A stretch of DNA of 64,000 nucleotides from the NCBI RefSeq assembly GCF_031127875.1, contig NZ_JARXIA010000005.1, positions 186,001 through 250,000 on the forward strand. Reading direction: 5' to 3'. A program made the translations under genes and the position numbers. Shown one piece after another: positions 8,701 to 16,591 of the stretch; the stretch's first letter is position 1; every line of letters starts with the position of its first letter. The DNA comes from Pelagicoccus sp. SDUM812005 (GTDB lineage: Bacteria; Verrucomicrobiota; Verrucomicrobiia; Opitutales; Opitutaceae). A model generated the notes under the pieces. The model did not search any database and was not told where the DNA came from. It saw only the letters and a program-made list of their open reading frames with translations.

Positions 8701-11370
8701 CCCCACAATCCGTCGCATTCCTCCCTACACTATTACTTTGAAGACCGAGACAATGACAGTTTCGGCGACGCAGCTGCCCCAATCGCCGTCAATTCCGATT
8801 CTCCCCCACCTTCCACTTCTGCTTGGCGGGGCGATCCGAATGATCACTTCAAGATGTCCACCCCCGCGATTCACCCTAAAGCCGGGCGCACTTTCGGATT
8901 CGATGCCAACGGAGATCTATCACAACTGGTCGACCATAAATCGGAACTTCAGGAACTTGGAGTAGATTGTCTCCACCTTACCGTTTCGTGGGCCGACCTA
9001 GACCTGGGAAACGGAGACACTAAAGCCATCGATCTAGGGCAGATCCCTGACACCGTTGAACTTTGTCGAGAGCTCGGCATTAAGCTATCCTTGACCCTAA
9101 ACCTTATTGATGGAGAAGAGTTAACCGTCCCACCTGAACTGCGCTCCGCGCTTTCCTTTCAACTCACATCCTGGAGTAGCGAATACGTAAAGCCGCGCTT
9201 CTTTGATCTCATTGAAGCTATCCTGGAAGAAACGGGCCCCAACACCCTTGCCTCGATTCAACTAGGAACCGACATCCAGACATACTCGCCGGACGTCGAA
9301 CCAAACATATTCTGGGACGACCTAACAGCATTCATCCAATCATTGCATGGATACTTAGACGCTACATGTGAATCGAAACCCAAACTCGGTTTTCGATGCA
9401 GCCTCGATTCCACAGACAACCTTAATTCACTTCCTACGAAACTGGAAGAACTCCTCACAAAACAGGATTTCTTAGGGATAGACTACCAGCCGAAAGAAGG
9501 GCGAGAGCCCATCGTAATCGCACAAGACATCGAAGCCTTGCTGGCAACCCTTCCCAATGAATTAACTGTCCGCCTCCATGAACTCGCTCATTCTAGCTCA
9601 CCCTCAATTGGAAGTTCCGAAACCAAGCAAAGCCAATTCACCCTAGCATTATTCGAGATATGGGACCGCTACCCTAATCGTATCCAGCACTTAGGGTTCA
9701 CCTCCCTTTTTGACTCGGACCGCGTGACCGAAACTGGTTTCCTCAAGCGCGACTACTCCAAAAAGCGAGCCTACCACACCCTGCGCACCCAAAGCATGAA
9801 TCGCGGATGGTGGAAACTTCCAGCCGAACAACGCCGGAGCTACTACCTGGGCTTTAGCCACACTCCCTATGACTCCGCGAGCGATCTAGCCGAAATCAAG
9901 GAAGTTGACGACTGGATGTGGAAGCGGATCGCTGACGATTCCGACATCGTAAACCTTCAGCTCGACGGTGGAATTCCATGGCCAGAGGCCCTTGCCGACG
10001 ATCTCGAAGGCGACATTCCTCCCTTTTCGAACGATTTACTTGGCTACTGGGAAAAATTAAGAAGAGAGGTACCGGAGAACCACAAACGAGTCGTAAGCTT
10101 CAGTCCTACAGGAAACCCACGCAGCAGGCTCGAAGGCTACTGGGGTTACGGACGAAGCACAGCATTCATAGACGACGACGGTTTCATTATCGAACCTGTC
10201 GGTGACTACAAGGAAACGACGGACGCATTTCTCCCCTTTCCTTGGAGCAAGCTCCGCTTCAATGACGACCCCGTCAAGACAGCCCTCGTAAACTACGCAA
10301 AGCGGGTTATCCGCTACTTCGAACCTGATTACTTGGTCGTCGGACTAGAGGCATCCGAATCGATCCCCGAAGACCCAGTCCGCTTCGACGAATACATCGA
10401 ACTACAAACACACCTATACCATGCGCTCAAAGAAGACCCCGATACCGCGCACATTCCACTTATTGTATCCGTGTCATCCACCTCGCTGATGACGGACGAG
10501 TTCGGAGTGCCATTTAAGTTCGACCAACAACCGCCAAACGCCCGAAAACAACAAATCGAAGGGTTGCGACGCATTCTTCCCATCACCGACATACTCGGAA
10601 TATCACATTACCCACACTTCGGAAAATTCAACGCTGAGCTAATCCCCAGCGGGATGTACCAATCGCTTTTCGAATTGCTCGAAGAACTAGATGCCCATGA
10701 CAAGCCAATCGCCATCACGGAGAGCGGCTACACCGCGGATCCCTTCACAATCTTCGATACGCACTTTTCGGGGTCACCGGAAAAGCAGGACCTCTATATG
10801 AAACACTTCCTCTACGAAATGGAGAAATCCTCCCACCCGGTAGAATTTATCATAAATTACGAGATCCGAGATACAGACTACACTTGGCTGCGCCAAAAGG
10901 AGCTCGCAGACCGCGGCGAATTTAACCCCGTCTTTCTGCAATTTTTCCAGTACTTTCGAGACATCGGTCTATACGACGGCGAGGGTAGTTCAAACCGACC
11001 AGCCTATGCTACATGGAAAAATGCGCTACAGAGCCCTCTCCTACCGAAAGGAGCGCTCGTGTCAGAAACCGTGGACCTCCACCTCTTTATTCGCTCATAC
11101 CTCCAATTCGACGACAACCAGCAAGCTTGGCTCGTTTTGCGCTATTATCCATCGCAACAGCTTGACGGCTTGAACTTCCAAGTAGAGCAAACCAACGCTA
11201 CTTTGGCATGGCAAGATCTCCCAGAAGAGGAAGACACCATTATCACCTCCAACATTTCGGCGCAATTGTGCGATGACGAACGCGACCAAATCGAAACAAG
11301 AATAAATCTAGGCCAGCTTCCACCGCCCTATCTATTCAGAGTCGTCGTAAACCGCACCAAAGCCGACTAA
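5743..11370 (+). CDS. Giant secreted GH97-like plus three-barrel glycosidase-like protein
   Basis: About 1875 residues from a GTG at 5743. An in-frame ATG at 5614 exists, but reading from it would cross the terminator at 5644-5674, whereas the GTG opens a good signal peptide (LRPLILCLSSALVAFF). Residues about 29-270 match the GH97 N-terminal beta domain (SPDGRLTANFSLSDD), 274-535 the GH97 barrel (LTRPFPNLLTADG near 420, LPFTRNLMGPN near 460) and 540-620 its beta end. Three more TIM-barrel-like modules follow at about 645-963, 1035-1353 and 1365-1765, with a calcium-binding-like DSDSDGVFD link near 975 and a C-terminal beta domain. Barrels 2 and 4 resemble each other and the lipoprotein at 16592-18289. 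Only barrel 4 keeps both candidate catalytic glutamates (E1536, E1660); barrel 2 has R760 and Q877. Likely periplasmic or surface processing of the locus polysaccharide; substrate unknown. Confidence 0.75.
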   Translation: MLRPLILCLSSALVAFFSAYTSLGQAIQSPDGRLTANFSLSDDSSLLYSIYYDGNPISLDSPLGIEVDGVLFGADVKSTSLVERSQQQTEQHGIHSSYNRFDLWVARNSDVDALLIIEIRLFNNALALRYEIPDYGKRSIQNEVTSWDLPQSADRIWYQAESESLWQTSPPSPLSSFTESPVLVTYPIHGYYALLCEVATPLSPRMQFVSYENSSRLHVHVPDPQWTQYGGDYTAWRLSVIADSLPELYETRAIISALSEEPDPLAFPAGPSSHWIKPGKMLSAYWNAPLESGNFDLQLEYLDYATLLGFDYLLIGKGWENGFQTESLSWYESLQQLAGQARARNRPIGLFLHIPFADLDTAEERDQLLWLYNQAGITGLLIEFTPDDDNRSAKTAEAIRDLLKASATLRLQVAFSGQHQGTGLTRPFPNLLTADGSYGQENALLANQTSLPLRQHTILPFTRNLMGPNLINALSLDPNRRGPSTTLFEIASLAVTDTPLISVWEAPLLLVNENLAREAMQEIPTTWDETIALNESSLGERVVMARRHNQRWYLFILNASQAPLQNFEVNLPFLDNVRYDLRYYEDLDPVSIRRSTLPNRSPDTPLTIDLLPGGGFMGILTPRATELRELRLGVEYDDLQKTNSPPPHDLVKLSLTPSIPWTIASNESEWQNYPASLLAEWAELKSNLPPEVDLFLDVSPYPNSHYTSLSTEWKELPHQPLSPPWDSYKFSSASVKTAYTNFLRAAIDYFEPDYISVAPRANQALAEAPQVWPELKSLIFSTHSKLAIEYPEVKYALSLDYETLSGISPESQSLLESSRDTYPDILTNEPASLVEVSNLIALSSLPELYSNDTSISSYYAPAFEYADQLGKPLAFAQIAFASQAFPPTDSLSPATQFEKLDELLLQAFEHRSPFIVYTQIADEGSATEDPREKLQYIAGLANTQGEPKPALTIWKSYFDIEFTDLAAKEKTTDSDSDGVFDAFDTAPHNPSHSSLHYYFEDRDNDSFGDAAAPIAVNSDSPPPSTSAWRGDPNDHFKMSTPAIHPKAGRTFGFDANGDLSQLVDHKSELQELGVDCLHLTVSWADLDLGNGDTKAIDLGQIPDTVELCRELGIKLSLTLNLIDGEELTVPPELRSALSFQLTSWSSEYVKPRFFDLIEAILEETGPNTLASIQLGTDIQTYSPDVEPNIFWDDLTAFIQSLHGYLDATCESKPKLGFRCSLDSTDNLNSLPTKLEELLTKQDFLGIDYQPKEGREPIVIAQDIEALLATLPNELTVRLHELAHSSSPSIGSSETKQSQFTLALFEIWDRYPNRIQHLGFTSLFDSDRVTETGFLKRDYSKKRAYHTLRTQSMNRGWWKLPAEQRRSYYLGFSHTPYDSASDLAEIKEVDDWMWKRIADDSDIVNLQLDGGIPWPEALADDLEGDIPPFSNDLLGYWEKLRREVPENHKRVVSFSPTGNPRSRLEGYWGYGRSTAFIDDDGFIIEPVGDYKETTDAFLPFPWSKLRFNDDPVKTALVNYAKRVIRYFEPDYLVVGLEASESIPEDPVRFDEYIELQTHLYHALKEDPDTAHIPLIVSVSSTSLMTDEFGVPFKFDQQPPNARKQQIEGLRRILPITDILGISHYPHFGKFNAELIPSGMYQSLFELLEELDAHDKPIAITESGYTADPFTIFDTHFSGSPEKQDLYMKHFLYEMEKSSHPVEFIINYEIRDTDYTWLRQKELADRGEFNPVFLQFFQYFRDIGLYDGEGSSNRPAYATWKNALQSPLLPKGALVSETVDLHLFIRSYLQFDDNQQAWLVLRYYPSQQLDGLNFQVEQTNATLAWQDLPEEEDTIITSNISAQLCDDERDQIETRINLGQLPPPYLFRVVVNRTKAD

Positions 11371-11397
11371 ACGAATATACAACGACCTTAGTACTAT

Positions 11398-13470
11398 CTA
11401 TACTACGCACAGGGCACTGGAGCCACGCCCCTTGACCTCTTCCGCTACCTTTGATTGCCACCGATCAAGCAACCCAGCTTGCTCCTCCTCTGTAGCAAAC
11501 AGGTATTCGGATAGATAACCGAACCCCGTCTCAATATCCACCGAAGGAGACCAAGCGAACAACTCTCGCGCCTTCTTGTTGTCGCACAAGCTACGCAAAA
11601 TTTCCCCAGGTCGAATAGCCGCGCTGCAAGCGACAACCTCCGTCTCCGGGCTCCTTTGAGAAATGAAGCGTTTCGAGAGCTCAAGAACGCTCGCCTCTTC
11701 CCCGCCTCCGATCGGCAACGCCCGCCCTTTAACGGACTCTATATTCTGGGCCGCGGAAAGATATGCGTGAATTACATCCGTTATAAAAATGGGGTCACGC
11801 GTTTGCCTTCCTCCACTCAACTCTATCCTATCACGCCCCTCCTTTACACAATTGGCTAGGAACGTAAAAAGATTAAATGCCTGACCAGGTCCGTAGATCA
11901 ACGTGGGACGCAAGCTCGCAACTGCCAGCCCATGGTTTCGCGCGTAAATCTCAGCAATCACCCAAGCAGCATACTTCGTGGCAGCATAAGAGGACTCAGC
12001 TAGGACTGAAGACTCCTCATGGTGCGGCACCGGAGCGTTGCCATAGACCTTGCACGAGTCCGCAACAAGGAAACGCTCCGTTCCATAAAGCCGAGCCGCC
12101 TCCAAGAGGCGCGTAGTCCCCAACGTATTGCTCGCAATCCGATCTTCGATATTAGCAAATGCCTCCTTTCCGTCCGGACACGAAGCAAAATGAAACACAG
12201 CTTCAGGTAAGAATTCCTCAAATAGAGGGGCTACCTTATTTTCCCCGGCGCTTAGATCACATTGAATCGCTTTGATCCGATCGTTTTCCAGCAAGGTTGA
12301 CGAAATTTTGCTCCGATACAACGCGACAACAATGGCGCCCAGCTTTTCCAAAACGCCACACATAAAAGCTCCGAGCGAACCACCAGCTCCAGTAACCAAA
12401 ACCCTACGGCCTTCCCAAAAGTCATTGCCACCAATCGCTTCTTTCGCGATGCAGCGCGGCACGACACCTAAGGTATCGGCATAGGCATCCAAAGTACGAC
12501 GAAGCCCTTCCGAGAATTCAACCCGTGGAGACCAACCGAGTTTAGCGCGAAGAGCGCCTGTATCCGTAACGTAGTCTCCAGTCTCAATCGCCTTGTAGTC
12601 GGTTGGCCAGTCCTGGTATGCGAGAACAGAACTTGGCACCTCCTTAACAATGGACGTGGCAGCATCCCGCATGCTGATGGCTGACGGCCCCCCAAGATTG
12701 AAAGTAGCTCCTTCCGCCTCCTTTACCACCGCCCCTCGCAGAAACACATCCACCACATCTTCGATAAAAATATAGTCACGAAGTTGGGCACCATCCCCAA
12801 AAAGGCTGAGCGTTTCCCCCTTTAATGCACGCGAGATGAACTGATTCATAACCCCGTAGGATTTACCATCCTGCCAAGGGAACGGACCATACGGGTTCGA
12901 CAGTCGAAACACCAGATAACGCAACCCATGCAACTCATGGAAGACCTTCAAATAACGCTCTAAAGCTAGCTTATGAACAGCGTATATACTGCTCGGATTC
13001 GTAGGATGCTGCTCGTCTACTGGCAGACGCTCCGGTCGGCCGTAAACGGTTCGGGAGCTGCAAAACACGACCAAAGGCGATTCTTTCAAACGCGAGGCCG
13101 ATTCGAAAAGCTTAAGGTGAGGCGCCGATTCCACATAGAGATTGTCTGCAGCGTTTCGATTGCTATCGATCCCGCCGCTCGCCCCAGCCATATCGAAAAC
13201 GATTTCCTGTCCAGGCAAAGCATGGTCTACAATCGAGGTACTGCTCAGGTCGCCCTTGAATACACGTAACGACTCCCCAGCAAGCAAAGGCCTTTCCCTG
13301 CGGGAAACGATCGTCACATCCGCGCCCATTCGTTGCAATGCCAACGCGAGATAACTCCCTAAAAAGCCGTCAGCGCCTAGGACCAGCACCCGCCGTCCGC
13401 GGTACGCTGCGGCAAGCTGCTTGTTGTCAAGAACTCGGGATATAGCTTCCTCAGCAAGAATTGAACTCAT
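11398..13470 (-). CDS. Fusion of two extended SDR (NAD-dependent epimerase/dehydratase) domains
   Basis: 690 residues containing two complete extended short-chain dehydrogenase domains in tandem. The first has the Rossmann motif GADGFLG at 32-38 and the active-site YAVHK at about 163-167; the second has GAGGSLG at 361-367 and YAATK at about 495-499. Both also keep the strand-and-tyrosine motif (CSSRTVYG; DSCKVYG) and the RDYIFIEDV / RDPIFITDV region. Such domains convert nucleotide-sugars (4-epimerases, 4,6-dehydratases, 4-reductases), so one chain may run two successive steps. It is the last gene of the minus-strand polysaccharide operon. The ATG at 13470 was preferred to a TTG one codon upstream. 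Substrates cannot be told. Confidence 0.85.
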   Translation of the reverse strand: MSSILAEEAISRVLDNKQLAAAYRGRRVLVLGADGFLGSYLALALQRMGADVTIVSRRERPLLAGESLRVFKGDLSSTSIVDHALPGQEIVFDMAGASGGIDSNRNAADNLYVESAPHLKLFESASRLKESPLVVFCSSRTVYGRPERLPVDEQHPTNPSSIYAVHKLALERYLKVFHELHGLRYLVFRLSNPYGPFPWQDGKSYGVMNQFISRALKGETLSLFGDGAQLRDYIFIEDVVDVFLRGAVVKEAEGATFNLGGPSAISMRDAATSIVKEVPSSVLAYQDWPTDYKAIETGDYVTDTGALRAKLGWSPRVEFSEGLRRTLDAYADTLGVVPRCIAKEAIGGNDFWEGRRVLVTGAGGSLGAFMCGVLEKLGAIVVALYRSKISSTLLENDRIKAIQCDLSAGENKVAPLFEEFLPEAVFHFASCPDGKEAFANIEDRIASNTLGTTRLLEAARLYGTERFLVADSCKVYGNAPVPHHEESSVLAESSYAATKYAAWVIAEIYARNHGLAVASLRPTLIYGPGQAFNLFTFLANCVKEGRDRIELSGGRQTRDPIFITDVIHAYLSAAQNIESVKGRALPIGGGEEASVLELSKRFISQRSPETEVVACSAAIRPGEILRSLCDNKKARELFAWSPSVDIETGFGYLSEYLFATEEEQAGLLDRWQSKVAEEVKGRGSSALCVV

Positions 13471-13514
13471 CAAATTTTGGGCTATGCGGGCCAGCGACTT
13501 GAGCTTGATCGGAC

Positions 13515-14258
13515 CTAGAATGCACCATCGCGCTTAAGCACGCTGATAGCAGTCCCGATGAGAATCTTGATATCCAAGAGTACCGACTTGTTATTCACGT
13601 ACTGCAGATCGTAGTCGACCGTCTCATAGAATCCCAAATCACCACGCCCTTTAATCTGCGCGAGACCTGTGATTCCCGGACGCGTCGCGAACTTCCGTAA
13701 CATCTCGCCTTCGTAGTAAGGTACCATTTCAGGAATTTCAGGGCGAGGTCCCGTTAATGACAGATTTCCGACCACAGCATTCCAAAAATTCGGCAACTCG
13801 TCGAGACTGGCCTTACGCAACCACTTGCCTTCCGGAGTCACCCTCGGATCATCCTTCACCTTAAACTTGAGTTCCTTCAATGCCGCATCGTCATACTTAT
13901 AGGCATAAAGCTCAGGAAAGCGTTCGCGAGCATCGGCATACATAGTTCGGAACTTGTAGAACTTAAAAGTTTTCCCGCCTTGCCCCACTCGCTCTTGAAC
14001 AAAAATAACGGGCCCCGGTGAGCCAAAGCGTATGCGAAGATAAATAAGCAGCATCACCGGCGTTAGAACCAAGAAGATGAGCAAAGCGACGAATCGCTCC
14101 ACCATCTGGTACAGAATACCATCTTCGATCAATTCGGGCTTTCTTTCGGGCGAGATAGTCTCGTTACCGAATTTACTTCGAGGAGTCTTTTCTAAATCAG
14201 GCTGAGCTAAGGTAAGCCCATAGGACATTTCACGTAGAGTCTCGTTTTCTGCTGGCAT
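13515..14258 (-). CDS. Initiating sugar-phosphate transferase (WcaJ/WbaP/ExoY family)
   Basis: A 247-residue membrane-associated phosphoglycosyl transferase that moves a sugar-1-phosphate from a nucleotide-sugar to undecaprenyl phosphate, the first step of repeat-unit assembly. It has one membrane helix at about 54-75, then the family motifs FKFYKFRTM (98-106), LDELPNFWN (152-160) and SLTGPRPE (167-174). The long N-terminal sensor/multi-helix part of WbaP is missing, so it is the short, single-helix, ExoY/PglC-like form with about 50 extra N-terminal residues. It sits 44 bases before the SDR fusion gene in the same direction. Confidence 0.92.
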   Translation of the reverse strand: MPAENETLREMSYGLTLAQPDLEKTPRSKFGNETISPERKPELIEDGILYQMVERFVALLIFLVLTPVMLLIYLRIRFGSPGPVIFVQERVGQGGKTFKFYKFRTMYADARERFPELYAYKYDDAALKELKFKVKDDPRVTPEGKWLRKASLDELPNFWNAVVGNLSLTGPRPEIPEMVPYYEGEMLRKFATRPGITGLAQIKGRGDLGFYETVDYDLQYVNNKSVLLDIKILIGTAISVLKRDGAF

Positions 14259-14714
14259 GGGAGAGGAGGATTAGGAATTGAGTAAAAAACTCTTAAAAAC
14301 ACCTACCTAGGTCAATAAACAATAGGCATTAATGTCAGCTCTCAGCCTGTCCCCTAGGCCAAAGTCCTCCTAACCTAGGTTCCAATCCCTAGGCCTCCCC
14401 CAATTCAACTCCCTCCAACGCCATAGACGAACCTACATGGCGTTCTTTCGCATTCGACTCTACGCACGGCTTCGAAACCGCCTCATTGAGGCATTCGCCG
14501 CCCCTCGCACGAGCCCTAGGACCATCTTACGCCGCTACCGGCCTGGGACCCGTCCAGCTTCAACCGGAGCGAGAGAGCTCGAAGGACTCGCTCTGTAATC
14601 CCCTTTCCTGTCCAGAGCGATGCGGACTCACAAGCATCTGCATGCTAGGCCTCCGCAGACTGCGTCCTAACAAAGATCGCGGAGACCGAATCGGCCTTCA
14701 CAAACAGCAAGAAG
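14259..14714. other. 456-bp non-coding stretch inside the minus-strand operon
   Basis: No convincing gene is seen; the open frames here lack family features. The stretch holds five copies of the palindrome CCTAGG (starting at 14306, 14353, 14374, 14388 and 14515). It separates the GT4 gene from the sugar-transferase gene, so it may hold an internal promoter or a control region for the last two genes of the operon. Confidence 0.45.
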
Positions 14715-15857
14715 TCACCGGCCTACCAAACTGCGGTAGCTTTGAGCAAGAATCGCAACGGCGGCCTCCAGGGAGTACTCTTCAGCGATGAATCGCTTAG
14801 CCTCACTTCCCATACGCTTCCGTAGGGAGCAATCCTGCAGCAACGATACGGCCCTATCCTTCAAGGACTCCATATCGTCGACATCCACCAAATAACCTGA
14901 CTTCCCGTTCTCGATCACCTCCGGAATACCACCGACAGCAGTTGAAACGATCGGCAGGCCAGCGGCCATTCCCGAACAAATGGCCAAGGGCACCCCTTCG
15001 TTGAAAGAGGGATGGATCTGAACATCGCACAACGAGAGCTCATCCATCAAGTTCGAAGCAAAACCGAGAAAACGCACGCTCTCGCCAAGACCCAACTCCT
15101 CATGAAGCGCCTCAAGCTCCTTTTGCAAAGGCCCGACTCCATAAATCCACAGAACGGCAGATGGAACCTTTCTGACGATATCTGGCCAGTGCTCCAACAA
15201 CCGAGCGTGCCCTTTTTCTGGATACAATCTAGCAATATTGCAAACGACCAAAGTAGAGTCGCCCGCTCCTCTCTCAGCGCGCAATCGACGCCTGCTATCT
15301 AAATCAAGAAGCGACGGAGGAGGAACCTCAAACCCCGAGGGCAAGATTTCAACCGACTCGAAGGGAACCCCCCACTCCACACCGTCCTCCGCGGTCTTTT
15401 TACATTGAGCGCTCAACTTGTCATATTTCGCCGTCAATGCGGCGCTCAACTTTTGAAGGATCAAACGTTTGAATCCGAACCCTCGATCCCAAACGTAAAA
15501 AGTACTCATCAACTTTACCGGCGTTCCTCGAGCCGCCCACCAAGCGACGAGCTCCGCATAGGTGTTATGGGCGTGAAGAACCTCCGTGCCATGGGATCGA
15601 AGGAGTTCGCGTAGCTCTTTCGCAGCCCGCCCCACCGGCTTCCAACGCGACCAATGAATGTACTCGACGCGGAGCCCCTCCTTGGCCGCCTCGACCACAA
15701 ACGGTCTCTCGGAATCGTCAGGCATCTTGAAAACAATCAATTGCACATCGACCTCCGACCGAGGCATAGCCTTCAACCAGTTTATGATAACCGTCTCAAT
15801 CCCTCCATACGCCATCGTATGCAGCAGATGAGTAACTTTCACAGAAGAATCACCCAT
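14715..15857 (-). CDS. GT4-family glycosyltransferase
   Basis: A 380-residue GT-B fold glycosyltransferase. The N-terminal half begins KVTHLLHTMAYGGIETV, the usual glycine-rich acceptor-side start of GT4 enzymes; the C-terminal half has VVCNIARLYPEKGHARLLE and the donor-binding region FNEGVPLAICSGMAAGLPIV, in which the E-x7-E type motif is partly changed (the second acidic residue is replaced by Cys or Ser). The start at 15857 was chosen because the frame upstream of it encodes an unrelated Trp-rich stretch overlapping the preceding gene. It probably adds one sugar to the lipid-linked repeat unit in the cytoplasm. Confidence 0.85.
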   Translation of the reverse strand: MGDSSVKVTHLLHTMAYGGIETVIINWLKAMPRSEVDVQLIVFKMPDDSERPFVVEAAKEGLRVEYIHWSRWKPVGRAAKELRELLRSHGTEVLHAHNTYAELVAWWAARGTPVKLMSTFYVWDRGFGFKRLILQKLSAALTAKYDKLSAQCKKTAEDGVEWGVPFESVEILPSGFEVPPPSLLDLDSRRRLRAERGAGDSTLVVCNIARLYPEKGHARLLEHWPDIVRKVPSAVLWIYGVGPLQKELEALHEELGLGESVRFLGFASNLMDELSLCDVQIHPSFNEGVPLAICSGMAAGLPIVSTAVGGIPEVIENGKSGYLVDVDDMESLKDRAVSLLQDCSLRKRMGSEAKRFIAEEYSLEAAVAILAQSYRSLVGR

Positions 15858-15876
15858 GGTATTCAACAAACCGATA

Positions 15877-16470
15877 CTACCCAACCAAAACGGCGCCCAC
15901 AGGAGTTGGAGCGACCAACTTGCACTCGCCCACAAATTGTCCGAATTCCACCTTGGAGCTCTCGCCTCTTCGCAGGCTTACTACACAAAAGTCCGCCAAG
16001 GCTACCGTTGTAAATATCTCCCTTCCTCGAACGGGGACTCCGCTTAGCAGAACAAAAGCGTACCGATCCTTAGCTTCTTTCAGAAAAGCCTTGAGAGAAA
16101 GAAGTTGGTTTTCCGTAGCTTCCCCTGAAGCGACGACGAATCCATCCAAACCTCCAGCAAGTGGGCGTGCCAACGCGCTAAAGCTAGCGGCGCCTAAAGA
16201 GTCGATCGAAACCACCTGCCCCTCACCCTCTAAATCCTTCGAGTCGCCCCACTCAACCAACAACGCCTTTCCCTCTCCATGCAGGGACAAACGAGCGCCA
16301 ACTTGGGATGCAAGCGAACCAGTTTCGAGATCATCCTCCATGGAAGCGAAAAGCAAAACCGCTGGGCGCGCTGCCACAAGGCTGCGTATCTGTTCAGCAA
16401 TACGCACCGCATCGCGATTTGGCTCGATACCGAACCGAGGGTTAGCAGACTCAGGCGAAGGATTGTCCAT
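15877..16470 (-). CDS. BY-kinase/CpsD-like protein lacking the Walker A motif
   Basis: 197 residues whose fold order resembles the nucleotide-binding domain of bacterial tyrosine kinases (CpsD/CapB, MinD-like): a strand AVLLFASM, then where GEGKS-type Walker A would stand EDDLETGSLASQ, then KALLVEW where the ID-A-D Walker A' strand stands, and later YAFVLLSGVPV in place of the Walker B strand, followed by the ADFCVVSLRRGES strand. All nucleotide-binding residues appear lost, and there is no C-terminal tyrosine cluster. It may be a non-catalytic partner of the kinase-less Wzz at 1718-3301. The family assignment is by pattern only and needs a profile search. It lies 19 bases before the GT4 gene in the same operon. 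Confidence 0.5.
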   Translation of the reverse strand: MDNPSPESANPRFGIEPNRDAVRIAEQIRSLVAARPAVLLFASMEDDLETGSLASQVGARLSLHGEGKALLVEWGDSKDLEGEGQVVSIDSLGAASFSALARPLAGGLDGFVVASGEATENQLLSLKAFLKEAKDRYAFVLLSGVPVRGREIFTTVALADFCVVSLRRGESSKVEFGQFVGECKLVAPTPVGAVLVG

Positions 16471-16591
16471 GGCAAATGTGAAAGAGTAGTTCCGTTTTAT
16501 GTAATTGGCGATTAGGGGCTACTCCTAGCGAAACGCAAGACTCCACCTCCATTGGCAGCCGATCCCCTTGATAGCTCGATCGCGAAGCCCA

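Noticed and set aside
14486-14791. Short plus-strand open frame in the gap before the GT4 gene
   Set aside because: Low-complexity, Pro/Arg/Ser-rich, no start context, and it overlaps the 3' end of the GT4 gene.
16471-16591. Possible regulatory element between the BY-kinase-like gene and the lipoprotein gene
   Set aside because: No hairpin with T-run and no clear promoter elements could be defined in this 121-base gap.
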